In this document: piece after piece, positions 52,572 through 61,456 of the stretch
How the letters are laid out: each line of letters opens with the position of its first letter
How positions within the stretch are numbered: position 1 is the first letter of the stretch
DNA from: an uncultured Oscillospiraceae bacterium
Lineage (GTDB): Bacteria > Bacillota > Clostridia > Oscillospirales > Oscillospiraceae
Length of the DNA stretch: 64,000 nt
Direction of reading: 5' to 3'
NCBI GenBank assembly: GCA_902497145.1
Contig: CABVDR010000001.1
Location: 62,001 to 126,000 of the forward strand
Translations under genes and position numbers: made by a program
The notes under the pieces: generated by a model
Database searches by the model: none
Seen by the model: the letters and a program-made list of their open reading frames with translations, nothing else
What the model was told of the DNA's origin: nothing

Positions 52572-54491
52572 ATGAAAAAAATTACTCCCGAATCGTTACA
52601 AGAACTTCAAGCGATCACCAACCCGCGTCTCTCGTCCAGTGGAAGATACCTCTGTTATACTGCCAAACGCTGCAGCGATGATCTGGAAGGTTACTGCTCG
52701 CAGCTGTTCTGGATGGATCTGGAGACCAAAATGCAGTATGAAGTATCTTTGCCTCAAGGGCCTGTCTCTGGGGTTTGGGACAACGATACTTTGTTTTTGG
52801 TTACTTCAGCCGGGAAAGGACGTACGCGCTGGGAAACGTGGTCTCCCGAAAACGGGCGGCAGGCAGGCTTTGAACTCCCGCTTTCCTGTGGAGGCGGAAC
52901 CTTTCTGGACAATGGACTGCTGCTGGTGCGGGCTGCCGAACCAAGGGGCGATGAAAATGGGACGCCTCTTGTGGTGGAAGAGTACCCCTACACCAGCGAC
53001 GGCAAAGGGTGGACCTGTGGAAAACAGGAAGCCTTATATCTGTATGACCGGGAAAGTGAACAGCTGCTAAAAATCACTCCGCAGGGCGCCCAAATTCAGC
53101 TCTCTTACGCATGGGAAGACAAAATTGTTTTCACAGGGTGGCTCAATCGAGAGTGTGTCTGCGAAAAACCAGGATTGTACAGTTATTGCCTCAAGGATGG
53201 ACATTGGGAGCAATATCTTGCACCGGGAAAATACTATATCCGGCAGCTCTTTTCTCTTGGACACGACTTATATTTTGCAGGGTCGGACGGCGCTCGATAT
53301 GGCAGATACGAGTATTCGGGCTTTTTCCGGGTAGATCCCAAGGGCGGCTCCGCAAATGTGTTTGTGCCTTATGAAAATAACGTTGGGCTGAACAGCGTAC
53401 TCAACGACACCTTTCCTGATCCGGGAAAGAAAATTTGTACGGATGGAGATGCTTTGTATTTTATTACCTCAGTGCATCACCAAAGCGGAGTAAAGCGTCT
53501 GAATGCGGATGGAACGATTTCGGATTTTCTTACCCAGGCCCTTACCGTGGAATCCCTGGACTGTGCCAACGGAACGCTGGTCTATTGCGGCAGCAAACAG
53601 ATGTATACGCCGCAGCTGTATCAGGTGGACCAAGCGGGGGAGACCTGTTTGGCGCAGGCGGCTCAGCCCCAGCTGGAATGTACGCTTTCTGTTCCGGAAG
53701 CGGTGGAAATGAGAGACAGCGACGGATATTTGTTCTATGGCTGGGTGCTGAAGCCAGTGGATTGGAGCGAGGACAGAACATATCCGGCTGTGGTGTCCAT
53801 CCATGGAGGCCCCCGCAGCGCCTATGGGCCCATCTATCTGCATGAACTGCAGTGCCTGGCGGCTCAGGGGTTCTTTGTTTTGTACTGCAACCCCAGGGGG
53901 AGCGATACCTATGGCAATGAATTTGGACGCATCAACGGGCTTTATGGAACAGTGGATATGCAGAATATCCTTCAGCTGCTGGATACCTGTGTGGAGAAGT
54001 ATCCCCAGATTGACCAAAAGAGAATCGGGGTCAGCGGAGGCTCCTATGGAGGCTTTATGGTAAATTGGCTGATCAGCCACACGGATCGGTTTTCAGCTGC
54101 CGTTTCTCAGCGCAGTATAGCCAACTGGATCAGCCAGGAGGCCTTAAGCGACATCGGTAAGGACTACGTCAAAGATCAGATGGGGATTTCTCTGCTGGAA
54201 CCGGAAGGAGTGCAGAAGCTGTGGGAACGCTCCCCGCTTCGGTATGCCCATAAGATCCATACCCCTACCTTGTTTCTGCATTCAAACTCGGATATGCGCT
54301 GCCCCTTGGAGGAGGCCAGACAGATGTTTTATGTCCTGTATAACCGCGGGATTCCTACCCGGCTGGTTGTATTTCAAGGGGAGAGTCATGGACTGTCCAG
54401 AGGCGGAAAACCCAAAAATCGGATCCGCAGGCTGAAAGAAATTTGTGAATGGTTTATGCGGTATCTGGCAGCGGATAAGGAGGCAGAGTGA
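52572..54491 (+). CDS. S9-family prolyl oligopeptidase/acylaminoacyl peptidase
   Basis: 639 residues without a signal peptide. An N-terminal beta-propeller (about 1-370) is followed by an alpha/beta-hydrolase domain with nucleophile Ser491 (GGSYGG), Asp574 (NSDMRCP) and His606 (GESHGLS). HGGPRSAYG forms the oxyanion region. It cleaves short peptides in the cytoplasm, removing blocked or dipeptidyl N-termini. The ATG at 52572 follows AGGTG. Its stop overlaps the next start by one base. Confidence 0.93.
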   Translation: MKKITPESLQELQAITNPRLSSSGRYLCYTAKRCSDDLEGYCSQLFWMDLETKMQYEVSLPQGPVSGVWDNDTLFLVTSAGKGRTRWETWSPENGRQAGFELPLSCGGGTFLDNGLLLVRAAEPRGDENGTPLVVEEYPYTSDGKGWTCGKQEALYLYDRESEQLLKITPQGAQIQLSYAWEDKIVFTGWLNRECVCEKPGLYSYCLKDGHWEQYLAPGKYYIRQLFSLGHDLYFAGSDGARYGRYEYSGFFRVDPKGGSANVFVPYENNVGLNSVLNDTFPDPGKKICTDGDALYFITSVHHQSGVKRLNADGTISDFLTQALTVESLDCANGTLVYCGSKQMYTPQLYQVDQAGETCLAQAAQPQLECTLSVPEAVEMRDSDGYLFYGWVLKPVDWSEDRTYPAVVSIHGGPRSAYGPIYLHELQCLAAQGFFVLYCNPRGSDTYGNEFGRINGLYGTVDMQNILQLLDTCVEKYPQIDQKRIGVSGGSYGGFMVNWLISHTDRFSAAVSQRSIANWISQEALSDIGKDYVKDQMGISLLEPEGVQKLWERSPLRYAHKIHTPTLFLHSNSDMRCPLEEARQMFYVLYNRGIPTRLVVFQGESHGLSRGGKPKNRIRRLKEICEWFMRYLAADKEAE

Positions 54492-54766
54492 TGGAGTATC
54501 TGACCATTAAGCCCCAAGGGGTGTGCGCAAAGGAAATGCGGGTAGCGGTAGACCAGGGTGTGATCTGCAGCTATGACTGCGTGGGAGGCTGCAATGGAAA
54601 TTCAAAGGCGGTAGGAGCTCTGCTGAAGGATATGGATGTGCAGCAGGCAATCCAGAAACTCAGCGGCATTCAGTGCAAAGAGCGGGGAACGTCGTGTGCC
54701 GACCAGCTGGCAAAGGGACTGCAGCAGTGGATGGAAGAGAAGAATACGCAGCAGTCTGGGCAGTAG
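54491..54766 (+). CDS. TSCPD-domain protein (TIGR03905 type)
   Basis: A 91-residue cysteine-rich protein. It has the GTSCADQLA form of the TSCPD motif near residues 76-84 and further Cys in CSYDCVGGCNGNS, suggesting a small metal or Fe-S centre. Function is unknown; the family is typical of anaerobes. It overlaps the S9 peptidase stop (TGATG) and lies 23 bases before the cysteine desulfidase, so coupled translation and joint function are likely. Confidence 0.85.
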   Translation: MEYLTIKPQGVCAKEMRVAVDQGVICSYDCVGGCNGNSKAVGALLKDMDVQQAIQKLSGIQCKERGTSCADQLAKGLQQWMEEKNTQQSGQ

Positions 54767-54789
54767 GAAATATAGAAAGGACCAATGAA

Positions 54790-56082
54790 ATGCAACAGGA
54801 ACAGATTCAAGCAATTCGTGATATCTTGACCCATGAACTGCGCCCGGCGATGGGGTGCACGGAACCGATTGCGGTGGCCTATACTGCCGCATTGGCACGT
54901 AATCTGCTGGGAACGATGCCGAAGCATATGGTTGTTCGGTGCAGCGGGAACATTGTTAAAAATGTCAAGGGCGTTACGGTACCAAACTCCGGAGGGCAAA
55001 AGGGAATTGATACCGCTGCGATCATGGGAATGCTCAGTGGAAGAAGTGACATGGAGCTGGAGGTACTCAGTACCATCCAACCTAAGGACCTTCCGCAGGT
55101 GAACCAACTGCGGGAGTCGGGAATGTGCGAGTGTCAGTTGGCCGAAGGGGTGCCGAATCTGTACATTGAAATTATGGCAGAGGCAGACGAGGAATCTGCT
55201 GTTGTGGCCATCCAGGACTCCCACACAAATTTGGTCAAAAAAGTAAAAAACGGCAAAGTCCTCTTTGAAAAGAATGTAATGTCTGAGGATGACGCGGCCC
55301 AACTGGCCCAGCGCTATTTAAATGTAGACAGCATTCTGGAGTACGCCCAGACAGAGAACATGGATATGCTGCATACCCTGCTGGACGAACAGGTGCGGGA
55401 CAACTGGGCCATTGCCGTGGAGGGGTTAGAGCATTCCTATGGTGCGGGAATTGGCCGCTCCCTGTTGGATAATCGAGGTCAAACGGAGTGGAAAATATAT
55501 TGTCGGGCAGCTGCAGCTGCGGGCTCGGATGCCAGAATGAATGGCTGTGCCCTTCCGGTGGTCATTAACTCGGGCAGCGGCAATCAGGGCATTACCGTCT
55601 CTGTCCCTCTGATCGCCTATGCCAAGCAGACGGGCTGTGAGGAAGAGAAGCTCTACCGGGCTCTGGCCATCAGCAATCTGCTGGCACTCCATCAAAAAAA
55701 GTATATTGGAAAATTGTCTGCGTTCTGTGGGGCAATCAGCGCCTCTGCCGCAGCAGGCGCAGCCATGGCCTGGCTGCAGGGGTGTGAGGAGGAAACGGTG
55801 GTTAAGGTGCTGGTAAATACCTTGGCCATTGCCGGCGGCATTTTGTGTGACGGAGCCAAGGCCAGCTGTGCGGCAAAGATTGCCGCCGGTCTGGAGGCCG
55901 CCTGGACCTCCCTGGAACTGGCGCAGCAGGGCTACCAGTTCCCAGCCGGCGAGGGCCTGATGGCCCAGTCCCCGGAGGATACTATCCGCAGCTTTGGATA
56001 TGTGGCCAGGGAAGGAATGCGCCAGACCGACGTGGAAATTCTGAAACTGATGACCGGCGAAACAAAATTTGCGTGTATTTGA
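54790..56082 (+). CDS. L-cysteine desulfidase / L-serine-dehydratase-alpha-like (CyuA/UPF0597)
   Basis: 430 residues of the SDH-alpha/UPF0597 family, whose characterised members are Fe-S enzymes that cleave L-cysteine to pyruvate, ammonia and sulfide. GCTEP with Cys23, the NGCALPVVINSGSGNQG segment and GGILCDGAKASC supply cluster-binding and substrate residues. The ATG at 54790 lies 8 bases after AAAGGA. A serine substrate cannot be excluded. It sits between a peptidase and a gamma-glutamyl hydrolase. Confidence 0.9.
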   Translation: MQQEQIQAIRDILTHELRPAMGCTEPIAVAYTAALARNLLGTMPKHMVVRCSGNIVKNVKGVTVPNSGGQKGIDTAAIMGMLSGRSDMELEVLSTIQPKDLPQVNQLRESGMCECQLAEGVPNLYIEIMAEADEESAVVAIQDSHTNLVKKVKNGKVLFEKNVMSEDDAAQLAQRYLNVDSILEYAQTENMDMLHTLLDEQVRDNWAIAVEGLEHSYGAGIGRSLLDNRGQTEWKIYCRAAAAAGSDARMNGCALPVVINSGSGNQGITVSVPLIAYAKQTGCEEEKLYRALAISNLLALHQKKYIGKLSAFCGAISASAAAGAAMAWLQGCEEETVVKVLVNTLAIAGGILCDGAKASCAAKIAAGLEAAWTSLELAQQGYQFPAGEGLMAQSPEDTIRSFGYVAREGMRQTDVEILKLMTGETKFACI

Positions 56083-56096
56083 GGGGGAGATCAGGT

Positions 56097-56801
56097 ATGG
56101 CACCCTTAGTTGGTATTGTGGGCAGCTATAACCCAGCCAATGCGGTCTACTTTGTAAAGCCAGACTATGTCACTTCGGTACGTCGAGCCGGCGGCATTCC
56201 GGTGCTGCTGACTCTGGAGCAGGAGCTGGAGGAGATTCCCCAGCTCCTGGAGCACCTGGATTGTGTTCTGTTTCCCGGCGGCCCGGACGTATCTCCCCTC
56301 TTATATGGAGAGGAACCCATCCGCGAGGTGACATACAGCGTGGATGCGCAGGATCGTTTTGAGATCGAACTGGTGCGCCAGTGCGTGAAAGCAAACAAGC
56401 CCATCTTCGGAATTTGCCGTGGAGCACAGGTGATCAATGTGGCCCTGGGAGGGACCCTGTATCAGGATATCTATGTCCAGGCGGGAGCTACGTTGTGTCA
56501 CCGGCAGGATATGAAGCTGCGGAGCGAACGTACGCACACCATCTCCATCGTGCCCAATACGTTGCTTCACTCGTTGTTGGAGTGTACTGACACCGCGGTG
56601 AACAGCTATCATCATCAAGCGGTCCATACGCTGGGCGAGGGCTTGAAGGCCAGCGCCTGGTCAAAGGATGGGATTTTGGAGGCGTTTGAAGGGACACAGG
56701 CTCCAATCCTGGCGGTGCAGTTCCATGCGGAGAACCTTTCCTGGCTGTTTCCTGCCTTCCAGTCCCTCTTTAATCAGCTGGTCCACTGGGAAAATCAATA
56801 A
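56097..56801 (+). CDS. Gamma-glutamyl-gamma-aminobutyrate hydrolase family (peptidase C26)
   Basis: 234 residues, class I glutamine-amidotransferase fold. Nucleophile Cys107 (GICRGAQ), His210 and Glu212 (FHAENL), and the family loop LFPGGPDVSPLLYGEEP are intact. Such enzymes cleave gamma-glutamyl amides. No polyamine genes are nearby, so a gamma-glutamyl peptide substrate is as likely as gamma-Glu-GABA. GAGGGGGAG precedes the ATG, 14 bases after the desulfidase. Confidence 0.92.
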   Translation: MAPLVGIVGSYNPANAVYFVKPDYVTSVRRAGGIPVLLTLEQELEEIPQLLEHLDCVLFPGGPDVSPLLYGEEPIREVTYSVDAQDRFEIELVRQCVKANKPIFGICRGAQVINVALGGTLYQDIYVQAGATLCHRQDMKLRSERTHTISIVPNTLLHSLLECTDTAVNSYHHQAVHTLGEGLKASAWSKDGILEAFEGTQAPILAVQFHAENLSWLFPAFQSLFNQLVHWENQ

Positions 56802-56865
56802 GAATGTATTGCAGTCCGGCGGCAGGGGCCGCTGGATTACGGTCAGAGAAGAAAGGATCATAGTC

Positions 56866-58230
56866 ATGGGTGATCACAGTAAAAACAGGATGGCAAACGG
56901 ATATGATCTGACGCAGGGACCGATCCTGTGGGAATTATTTTGCTTTGCCATCCCGCTTTTACTGGGGAATTTGTTTCAGCAGCTCTACAACACGGCTGAT
57001 TTTATGATCGTGGGACATTTTTGCGGCAATACAGCCCAGGCAGCGGTCAGTTCCACGGTGTCCCTGATGAACCTGCTGATCAGCGCCACCCAGGGTTTCG
57101 CCGTTGGAGCCGGTGTCATCATTTCCATGAACTATGGCGCAGGAAAACTGGAAAAAATGCGCAAAGCCGCATATACATCTATAACCATTGGCCTGGTTGC
57201 CGGTATGATCGTCATGGGGATCGGTCTTTTGTTCAGCCGATCGATCTTAATTTGGATGCAGACCCCGGAACAGGTGTTGAAAGAATCGGCTGCATATTTC
57301 CGGATCTTATCCATCGGCCTGTTTTTTATGGTGTTATACAATGTGGGAAACGGCCTGTTTCGGGCGATTGGAGACAACCGCAGTCCGTTGATATTTCTCA
57401 TTGTGTCGGTGGTATGCAATATCGTTTTGGATCTGGTCTTTGTAGCCGGTTTTCGACTGGGAGTCCGAGGAGCGGCAGCCGCTACCGTGCTTGCTCAGGG
57501 AATCAGTGTGATATTTGAGTATCGAAGCCTGTTTTCTTCCCAATGTATGTATCATCTGCATGTCCGGGAAATCAAGGTAGATCGGGAGCAACTGCTGCCC
57601 ATCCTGAGAAATGCGTTTCCCAGCGGAGCGCAGAACTGCATCGTCTCTTTCTCCAATGTGGTGGTGCAGTCCTATGTCAATCAATTTGGTGAGCTTGCGA
57701 TGGCGGGATTCGGCGCCTATAACAAGCTGGGCAGCTTTGCGGTCCTTCCGGCCATGAGCATTTCCCTCTCCCTGACCACCTTTGTCAGTCAGAATGTGGG
57801 TGCGGAGGCGTACCATAGAGCAAAGCGCTGCGTATGGTACGGACTCGGAATGGTGACAGTGATTACCGGCCTGTTTGGAGCGGCGATTACACTGCTTGCC
57901 GAGCCCAGTATAGCGCTGTTTAACACGGATCCGCAGGTCATTGCCTATGGTGCAGGAATGGCCCGCCGGGTGGCCCCCTTTTTGATTTTGCCTGGGCTTT
58001 CCCATGCGATCGCTGGAGCCCTGCGGGGATTTGGACAAGCAAAAATTCCCATGATTTTATTGCTGGTGACGTGGTGCCTCATGCGTGTGGCATGGATTGC
58101 CGGACTGAATATATTGGTTCACGACATTCGTGTGGTGTATTGGGCCTACCCGGTTACCTGGGTGGCCAGCACCGTATTGTTGGGGTGGGCATACCGAAGA
58201 CAGGGAAGACGTGTTTTGCCGCATCCCTGA
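56866..58230 (+). CDS. MATE-family efflux transporter
   Basis: 454 residues, twelve TM segments in two homologous bundles (starting TQGPILWELFCFAIPLLLGN and, in the second half, LLPILRNAFPSGAQN). Exports cationic drugs or metabolites with H+ or Na+. The ATG at 56866 lies 8 bases after GAAAGGA; earlier starts run through the hydrolase gene. Its place in the peptidase operon hints at export of a catabolic product or toxic by-product. Confidence 0.93.
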   Translation: MGDHSKNRMANGYDLTQGPILWELFCFAIPLLLGNLFQQLYNTADFMIVGHFCGNTAQAAVSSTVSLMNLLISATQGFAVGAGVIISMNYGAGKLEKMRKAAYTSITIGLVAGMIVMGIGLLFSRSILIWMQTPEQVLKESAAYFRILSIGLFFMVLYNVGNGLFRAIGDNRSPLIFLIVSVVCNIVLDLVFVAGFRLGVRGAAAATVLAQGISVIFEYRSLFSSQCMYHLHVREIKVDREQLLPILRNAFPSGAQNCIVSFSNVVVQSYVNQFGELAMAGFGAYNKLGSFAVLPAMSISLSLTTFVSQNVGAEAYHRAKRCVWYGLGMVTVITGLFGAAITLLAEPSIALFNTDPQVIAYGAGMARRVAPFLILPGLSHAIAGALRGFGQAKIPMILLLVTWCLMRVAWIAGLNILVHDIRVVYWAYPVTWVASTVLLGWAYRRQGRRVLPHP

Positions 58231-58265
58231 GCAGAAGACACAGAAGATAATGAGGTGAAAGGATC

Positions 58266-59675
58266 ATGAACAGGGGAAACGAGCGTACATCGGGACAGCC
58301 CTTGCGGGATGCTCTGTGTTATCAGCCTAAGAACGGTTATGACCGGATTACTGCAGAAGAACAGAATCAAATTGAGGCCTATTGCAGGGATTACAAGCAA
58401 TTTTTGACTGTCTGTAAGACGGAGCGGGACTGTGTGGATTATGTGGTTGAGTTGGCTGAAAAGTCTGGGTTCCGGGCATATCAGAGGGGCATGGAGCTGA
58501 AGCCGGGAGATCGTATTTACCGCAAAAACAGAGGCAAAGCCATCATGCTGGCGGTAATCGGAGCCAATGCGCCAGACAAGGGGGTTCATATCGGCGCGGC
58601 CCACATTGATTCCCCCCGATTGGATCTCAAGCCAAATCCTATGTACGAAAGTGAGGAAATGGCCTTTTTGAAAACCCATTATTACGGAGGGATCCGTAAA
58701 TATCAGTGGGTCACTATCCCGCTGGAGCTTCGAGGGACAGTGGTTCGAAAAGACGGAAGTACGGTAAAAATCTCCTTGGGAGACAAGCCGGGAGATCCGC
58801 AGTTTACGATTTGCGATCTGCTGCCGCACTTGGGAGGTGAACAGGCGAAAAAACCGCTGGGAGAGGCTGTGCCAGGAGAAAAGTTAAATCTTTTGGTGGG
58901 AAGCATTCCCCTCAGAGATGATGAGGGAAGCGACCGGGTAAAGCTATCGATTTTATCCCTGCTGCATGAAACATACGGAATTGTGGAAGATGATTTCTTA
59001 TCTGCTGAACTGTGTGCAGTGCCTGCCTTTGAAGCACGGGATATCGGATTTGACCGCTCATTGATCGGCGCCTATGGGCACGATGACCGGGTGTGCGCCT
59101 ACGCGGTGCTGCAGGCGCTGCTGTCGTTGCAGATCCCATCCCATACGGCTGTTTGTATCCTCGCAGACAAGGAGGAAATCGGCTCTGAGGGGGTCACAGG
59201 CATGAAGTCTGCCGCCTTTGATACCTTTATGGAGGATTTGTGTGAGAGTTTCCATGTTCCCGTCCGGGCTTGTTATCAGGCGTCCAAGTGCCTGTCGGCA
59301 GATGTGACGGCGGCTTATGATCCGGCCTTTTCTGAGGTATTTGAAAAGAAAAACAGCGCCATGGTGAACTATGGAGTGGCGCTGTGCAAGTATACCGGGG
59401 TGCGGGGCAAGTCTGGTTCTTCCGATGCCAGCGCAGAATTGGTGGCTTGGTTCCGAGAAATTTTCGACCGGGCGGGCGTTGTGTGGCAGCTGGCGGAACT
59501 GGGAAAAGTGGATGCTGGCGGAGGCGGAACGGTGGCAAAATTTATGGCGGAGAGAGACATTGACACCCTGGATGCCGGGGTTGCGGTGCTTTCCATGCAC
59601 GCCCCATTTGAAACAGTGTCCAAGCTGGACTGTTATATGACGTATCGGGCTGGAAAAGCGTTCTACCTTGCATAA
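58266..59675 (+). CDS. M18-family zinc aminopeptidase
   Basis: 469 residues, aspartyl-aminopeptidase family. Zinc ligands and catalytic residues are visible: AHIDSPR (His113, Asp115), the YGHDDRVCAYA block, DKEEIGSEG with the catalytic Glu pair, and a C-terminal SMHAPFE His. It forms large cytoplasmic oligomers in the family and trims N-terminal residues from short peptides. ATG 58266 is preceded by GAGGTGAAAGGA. Last gene of the operon, followed by a terminator at 59837. Confidence 0.94.
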   Translation: MNRGNERTSGQPLRDALCYQPKNGYDRITAEEQNQIEAYCRDYKQFLTVCKTERDCVDYVVELAEKSGFRAYQRGMELKPGDRIYRKNRGKAIMLAVIGANAPDKGVHIGAAHIDSPRLDLKPNPMYESEEMAFLKTHYYGGIRKYQWVTIPLELRGTVVRKDGSTVKISLGDKPGDPQFTICDLLPHLGGEQAKKPLGEAVPGEKLNLLVGSIPLRDDEGSDRVKLSILSLLHETYGIVEDDFLSAELCAVPAFEARDIGFDRSLIGAYGHDDRVCAYAVLQALLSLQIPSHTAVCILADKEEIGSEGVTGMKSAAFDTFMEDLCESFHVPVRACYQASKCLSADVTAAYDPAFSEVFEKKNSAMVNYGVALCKYTGVRGKSGSSDASAELVAWFREIFDRAGVVWQLAELGKVDAGGGGTVAKFMAERDIDTLDAGVAVLSMHAPFETVSKLDCYMTYRAGKAFYLA

Positions 59676-59836
59676 AGTGTGATATAGCATGGATATTTGG
59701 GCCATGCGCCTTGGTTGCAAATGGTTCACACCAGCAAAGACCACCTGTCAGGACGACAGCCAGAATCCCATCCTGATTTTTAATCTGAGAGATTATGCGG
59801 TAAATTTTTTACAAAATAAAAGAGAATATAAAAAAG

Positions 59837-59865
59837 AAACCCCGTACCGCATGGTACGGGGTTTT
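59837..59865. terminator. Bidirectional terminator between aminopeptidase and pnuC-like genes
   Basis: A 12-bp perfect stem (59837-59848 with 59853-59864), a 4-nt loop and A/T runs on both sides, serving the converging genes. Confidence 0.85.
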
Positions 59866-59874
59866 GTAATTGGG

Positions 59875-60585
59875 TTATGCTGGCTCTTCCCGCCGCTGCT
59901 GCTGGCGCTTCTGCATCCGGGACCAGTTGAAAAAGCCATAGCCGTCGTTGACCAGGAACATGACAAAGCAGATGACCATGGACAGGTACGAAAAGTCCTC
60001 TGCGGCGGCTAAGGTCCACAGGACAATGAGCACCATGTCGTTGGCGGCGTAGGCCAGAGGGAAGAAGGCGCTGCGCCGGAAGGTGAGGTAGACGGCCAGA
60101 AAGCTGGTGGTCACGGACAGGGTACTGGGGAGCAGGTTGGCAGTGCCAAAATAGCGCAGCAGGAAGTAAAATACTACCGTAACCGCCGCCGTGAGGGCCA
60201 GCATGAAGGGGATCTCCCGCCGGGACAACTGGTTGACCTCCACCTCGGAGCGGTTCCCCTGGAAGGGGTTGCGCAGCCAGGCGACCAGGGAGACGACCGC
60301 CATGGGGGCGGTCATGCCCAGGTAGGTAATCATCTCCCCGTAGTAGGCGAAGGAGAAGGAGATCACTCCATAGAGGAGACTGAACAGGATGATCAGCACC
60401 TGTCCCACCGGATTTCCTTTGGCGCTGAAGATCAGGGAGGTGGCTCCAATAAGGGATGCGGCCAGAGTAAGATAGCTGCCCCGGTCAAAGGCGGCAAAGG
60501 CAAGGAGAATGCTCCCCATGGAGCAGCCCCACAAAAGCAGCTCCCCGCGGGAAAAATAGCGGCACAGCCAGCGAATCAAACCCAT
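59875..60585 (-). CDS. PnuC-like nicotinamide-nucleoside transporter
   Basis: 236 residues, seven to eight TM helices. The C-terminal VNDGYGFFNWSRMQKR resembles the PnuC signature loop with a conserved Trp, and LRNPFQGNRSEVEVN fits the middle loop. Facilitated uptake of nicotinamide riboside (or thiamine, for PnuT relatives) is inferred. The start at 60585 is 8 bases after GGAGGG. Preceded by a palindromic promoter and a leader terminator. Confidence 0.78.
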   Translation of the reverse strand: MGLIRWLCRYFSRGELLLWGCSMGSILLAFAAFDRGSYLTLAASLIGATSLIFSAKGNPVGQVLIILFSLLYGVISFSFAYYGEMITYLGMTAPMAVVSLVAWLRNPFQGNRSEVEVNQLSRREIPFMLALTAAVTVVFYFLLRYFGTANLLPSTLSVTTSFLAVYLTFRRSAFFPLAYAANDMVLIVLWTLAAAEDFSYLSMVICFVMFLVNDGYGFFNWSRMQKRQQQRREEPA

Positions 60586-60607
60586 TGCAAGAATCCCTCC
60601 AACAAAG

Positions 60608-60660
60608 AAAAAAGCATTCGCGCACACATCTTCTAAGACCTAACGATGTGTACCGAATGC
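60608..60660 (-). terminator. Leader terminator/attenuator upstream of the pnuC-like gene
   Basis: On the minus strand a hairpin of two 7-bp helices (60654-60660 with 60614-60620, and 60645-60651 with 60624-60630) is followed by six T (60613-60608), 23 bases before the pnuC start codon. An upstream segment (60665-60669) can pair with its 5' arm instead. The leader fits attenuation; I do not recognise a known riboswitch. Confidence 0.55.
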
Positions 60661-60685
60661 ATCTGCATTACTCTACCCGGTGGCA

Positions 60686-60703
60686 GTGGTATAGATATAC
60701 CAC
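60686..60703. promoter_or_regulatory. 18-bp palindromic operator between divergent transporter genes
   Basis: GTGGTATA-GA-TATACCAC: two perfect 8-bp arms around a 2-nt centre. It covers the -10 box of the pnuC-like promoter and lies 147 bases before the ECF S-component gene, where one regulator could control both. Confidence 0.65.
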
Positions 60704-60722
60704 ACAGAAAGAAAAAATGCAA
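60694..60722 (-). promoter_or_regulatory. Probable promoter of the pnuC-like gene
   Basis: On the minus strand TTGCAT (60722-60717), a 17-nt spacer and TATATC (60699-60694). The -35 is weak. The -10 is inside the palindrome. A TATAAT at 60800-60805 on the plus strand is the best -10 for the divergent gene but lacks a good -35. Confidence 0.45.
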
Positions 60723-60849
60723 CTGTTTTTTTCATGGACGAGGAAACTGATATTAAAAAGATGTACGATATTGGATATATCAAAAAGATCAGATCTCGCT
60801 ATAATCAAACAGGAAAAAACCCATACCAAAGCAGACGGGAGCGAGTACC

Positions 60850-61416
60850 ATGAAACAAACAAAATCCTTTTCTATCCAGCGCCTGGCGCTGATCGGCATG
60901 ATGGCGGCCATGGTGTTTGCCCTGACCTATGTGGGGATCGACATTCCCACGGGGCTGGGCAAGACCAAGATCCATTTCGGCAATATTATGTGCCTGCTGT
61001 CGGCGCTGCTGCTGGGGCCGGTGGGCGGCGGTTTGGCAGCTGGCGTAGGGTCTGCTTTGTATGACCTGATGGACCCCATGTGGGCGCCCGAGTGCTGGAT
61101 CACCTTCCTGACCAAGTTTGTTATGGCCTTTGTGGCCGGTGGGCTGATGCAAAAAGCGGTCTTCCTGACCCCACGGGTGCGGGTTTGGCTGGCGGCCCTG
61201 TGCGGATCGCTGAGTTACAGTGTGCTGTACATAGGAAAAAATGTGCTGGAGTCTCTGTATGTGAAGGGCTTTACCTGGCAGGTGACGCAGGTGGAGGTAC
61301 TGGCCACCAAGGTGCCGGTGACGCTGTTCAACGGTGTGGTGGCGGTGATCTGCGCAGCACTGCTGTATACCGCGCTGACCCCTGCCCTTAACAAAGCAAA
61401 GGTGCTGCATGCCTGA
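60850..61416 (+). CDS. ECF transporter S component (vitamin-type)
   Basis: 188 residues, about six TM helices. Substrate-binding subunit of an energy-coupling-factor importer. Family traits are the basic N-terminus, TM1 LALIGMMAAMVFALTYV (small-residue motif for EcfT contact), HFGNIMCLLSALLLGPVGGGLAAGVG and DLMDPMW loops. The vitamin is not readable from sequence. The divergent pnuC-like gene suggests a shared cofactor theme. The shared energising module (EcfA/A'/T) is not in the window. Confidence 0.85.
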   Translation: MKQTKSFSIQRLALIGMMAAMVFALTYVGIDIPTGLGKTKIHFGNIMCLLSALLLGPVGGGLAAGVGSALYDLMDPMWAPECWITFLTKFVMAFVAGGLMQKAVFLTPRVRVWLAALCGSLSYSVLYIGKNVLESLYVKGFTWQVTQVEVLATKVPVTLFNGVVAVICAALLYTALTPALNKAKVLHA

Positions 61417-61456
61417 AAAATGTCCCGGAGTGCTGGTGCGCTCCGGGACATTTTTT
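61416..61456. terminator. Bidirectional terminator between the ECF S gene and the GLUG protein gene
   Basis: A 15-bp stem (61416-61430 with 61441-61455) with T runs on both strands, reaching the stop codon of the converging GLUG gene. Confidence 0.88.

Noticed and set aside
60586..60850. TPP or NAD-type riboswitch in the pnuC/ECF intergenic region
   Set aside because: No conserved TPP core or other known aptamer sequence was found; only palindrome and hairpins are supported.
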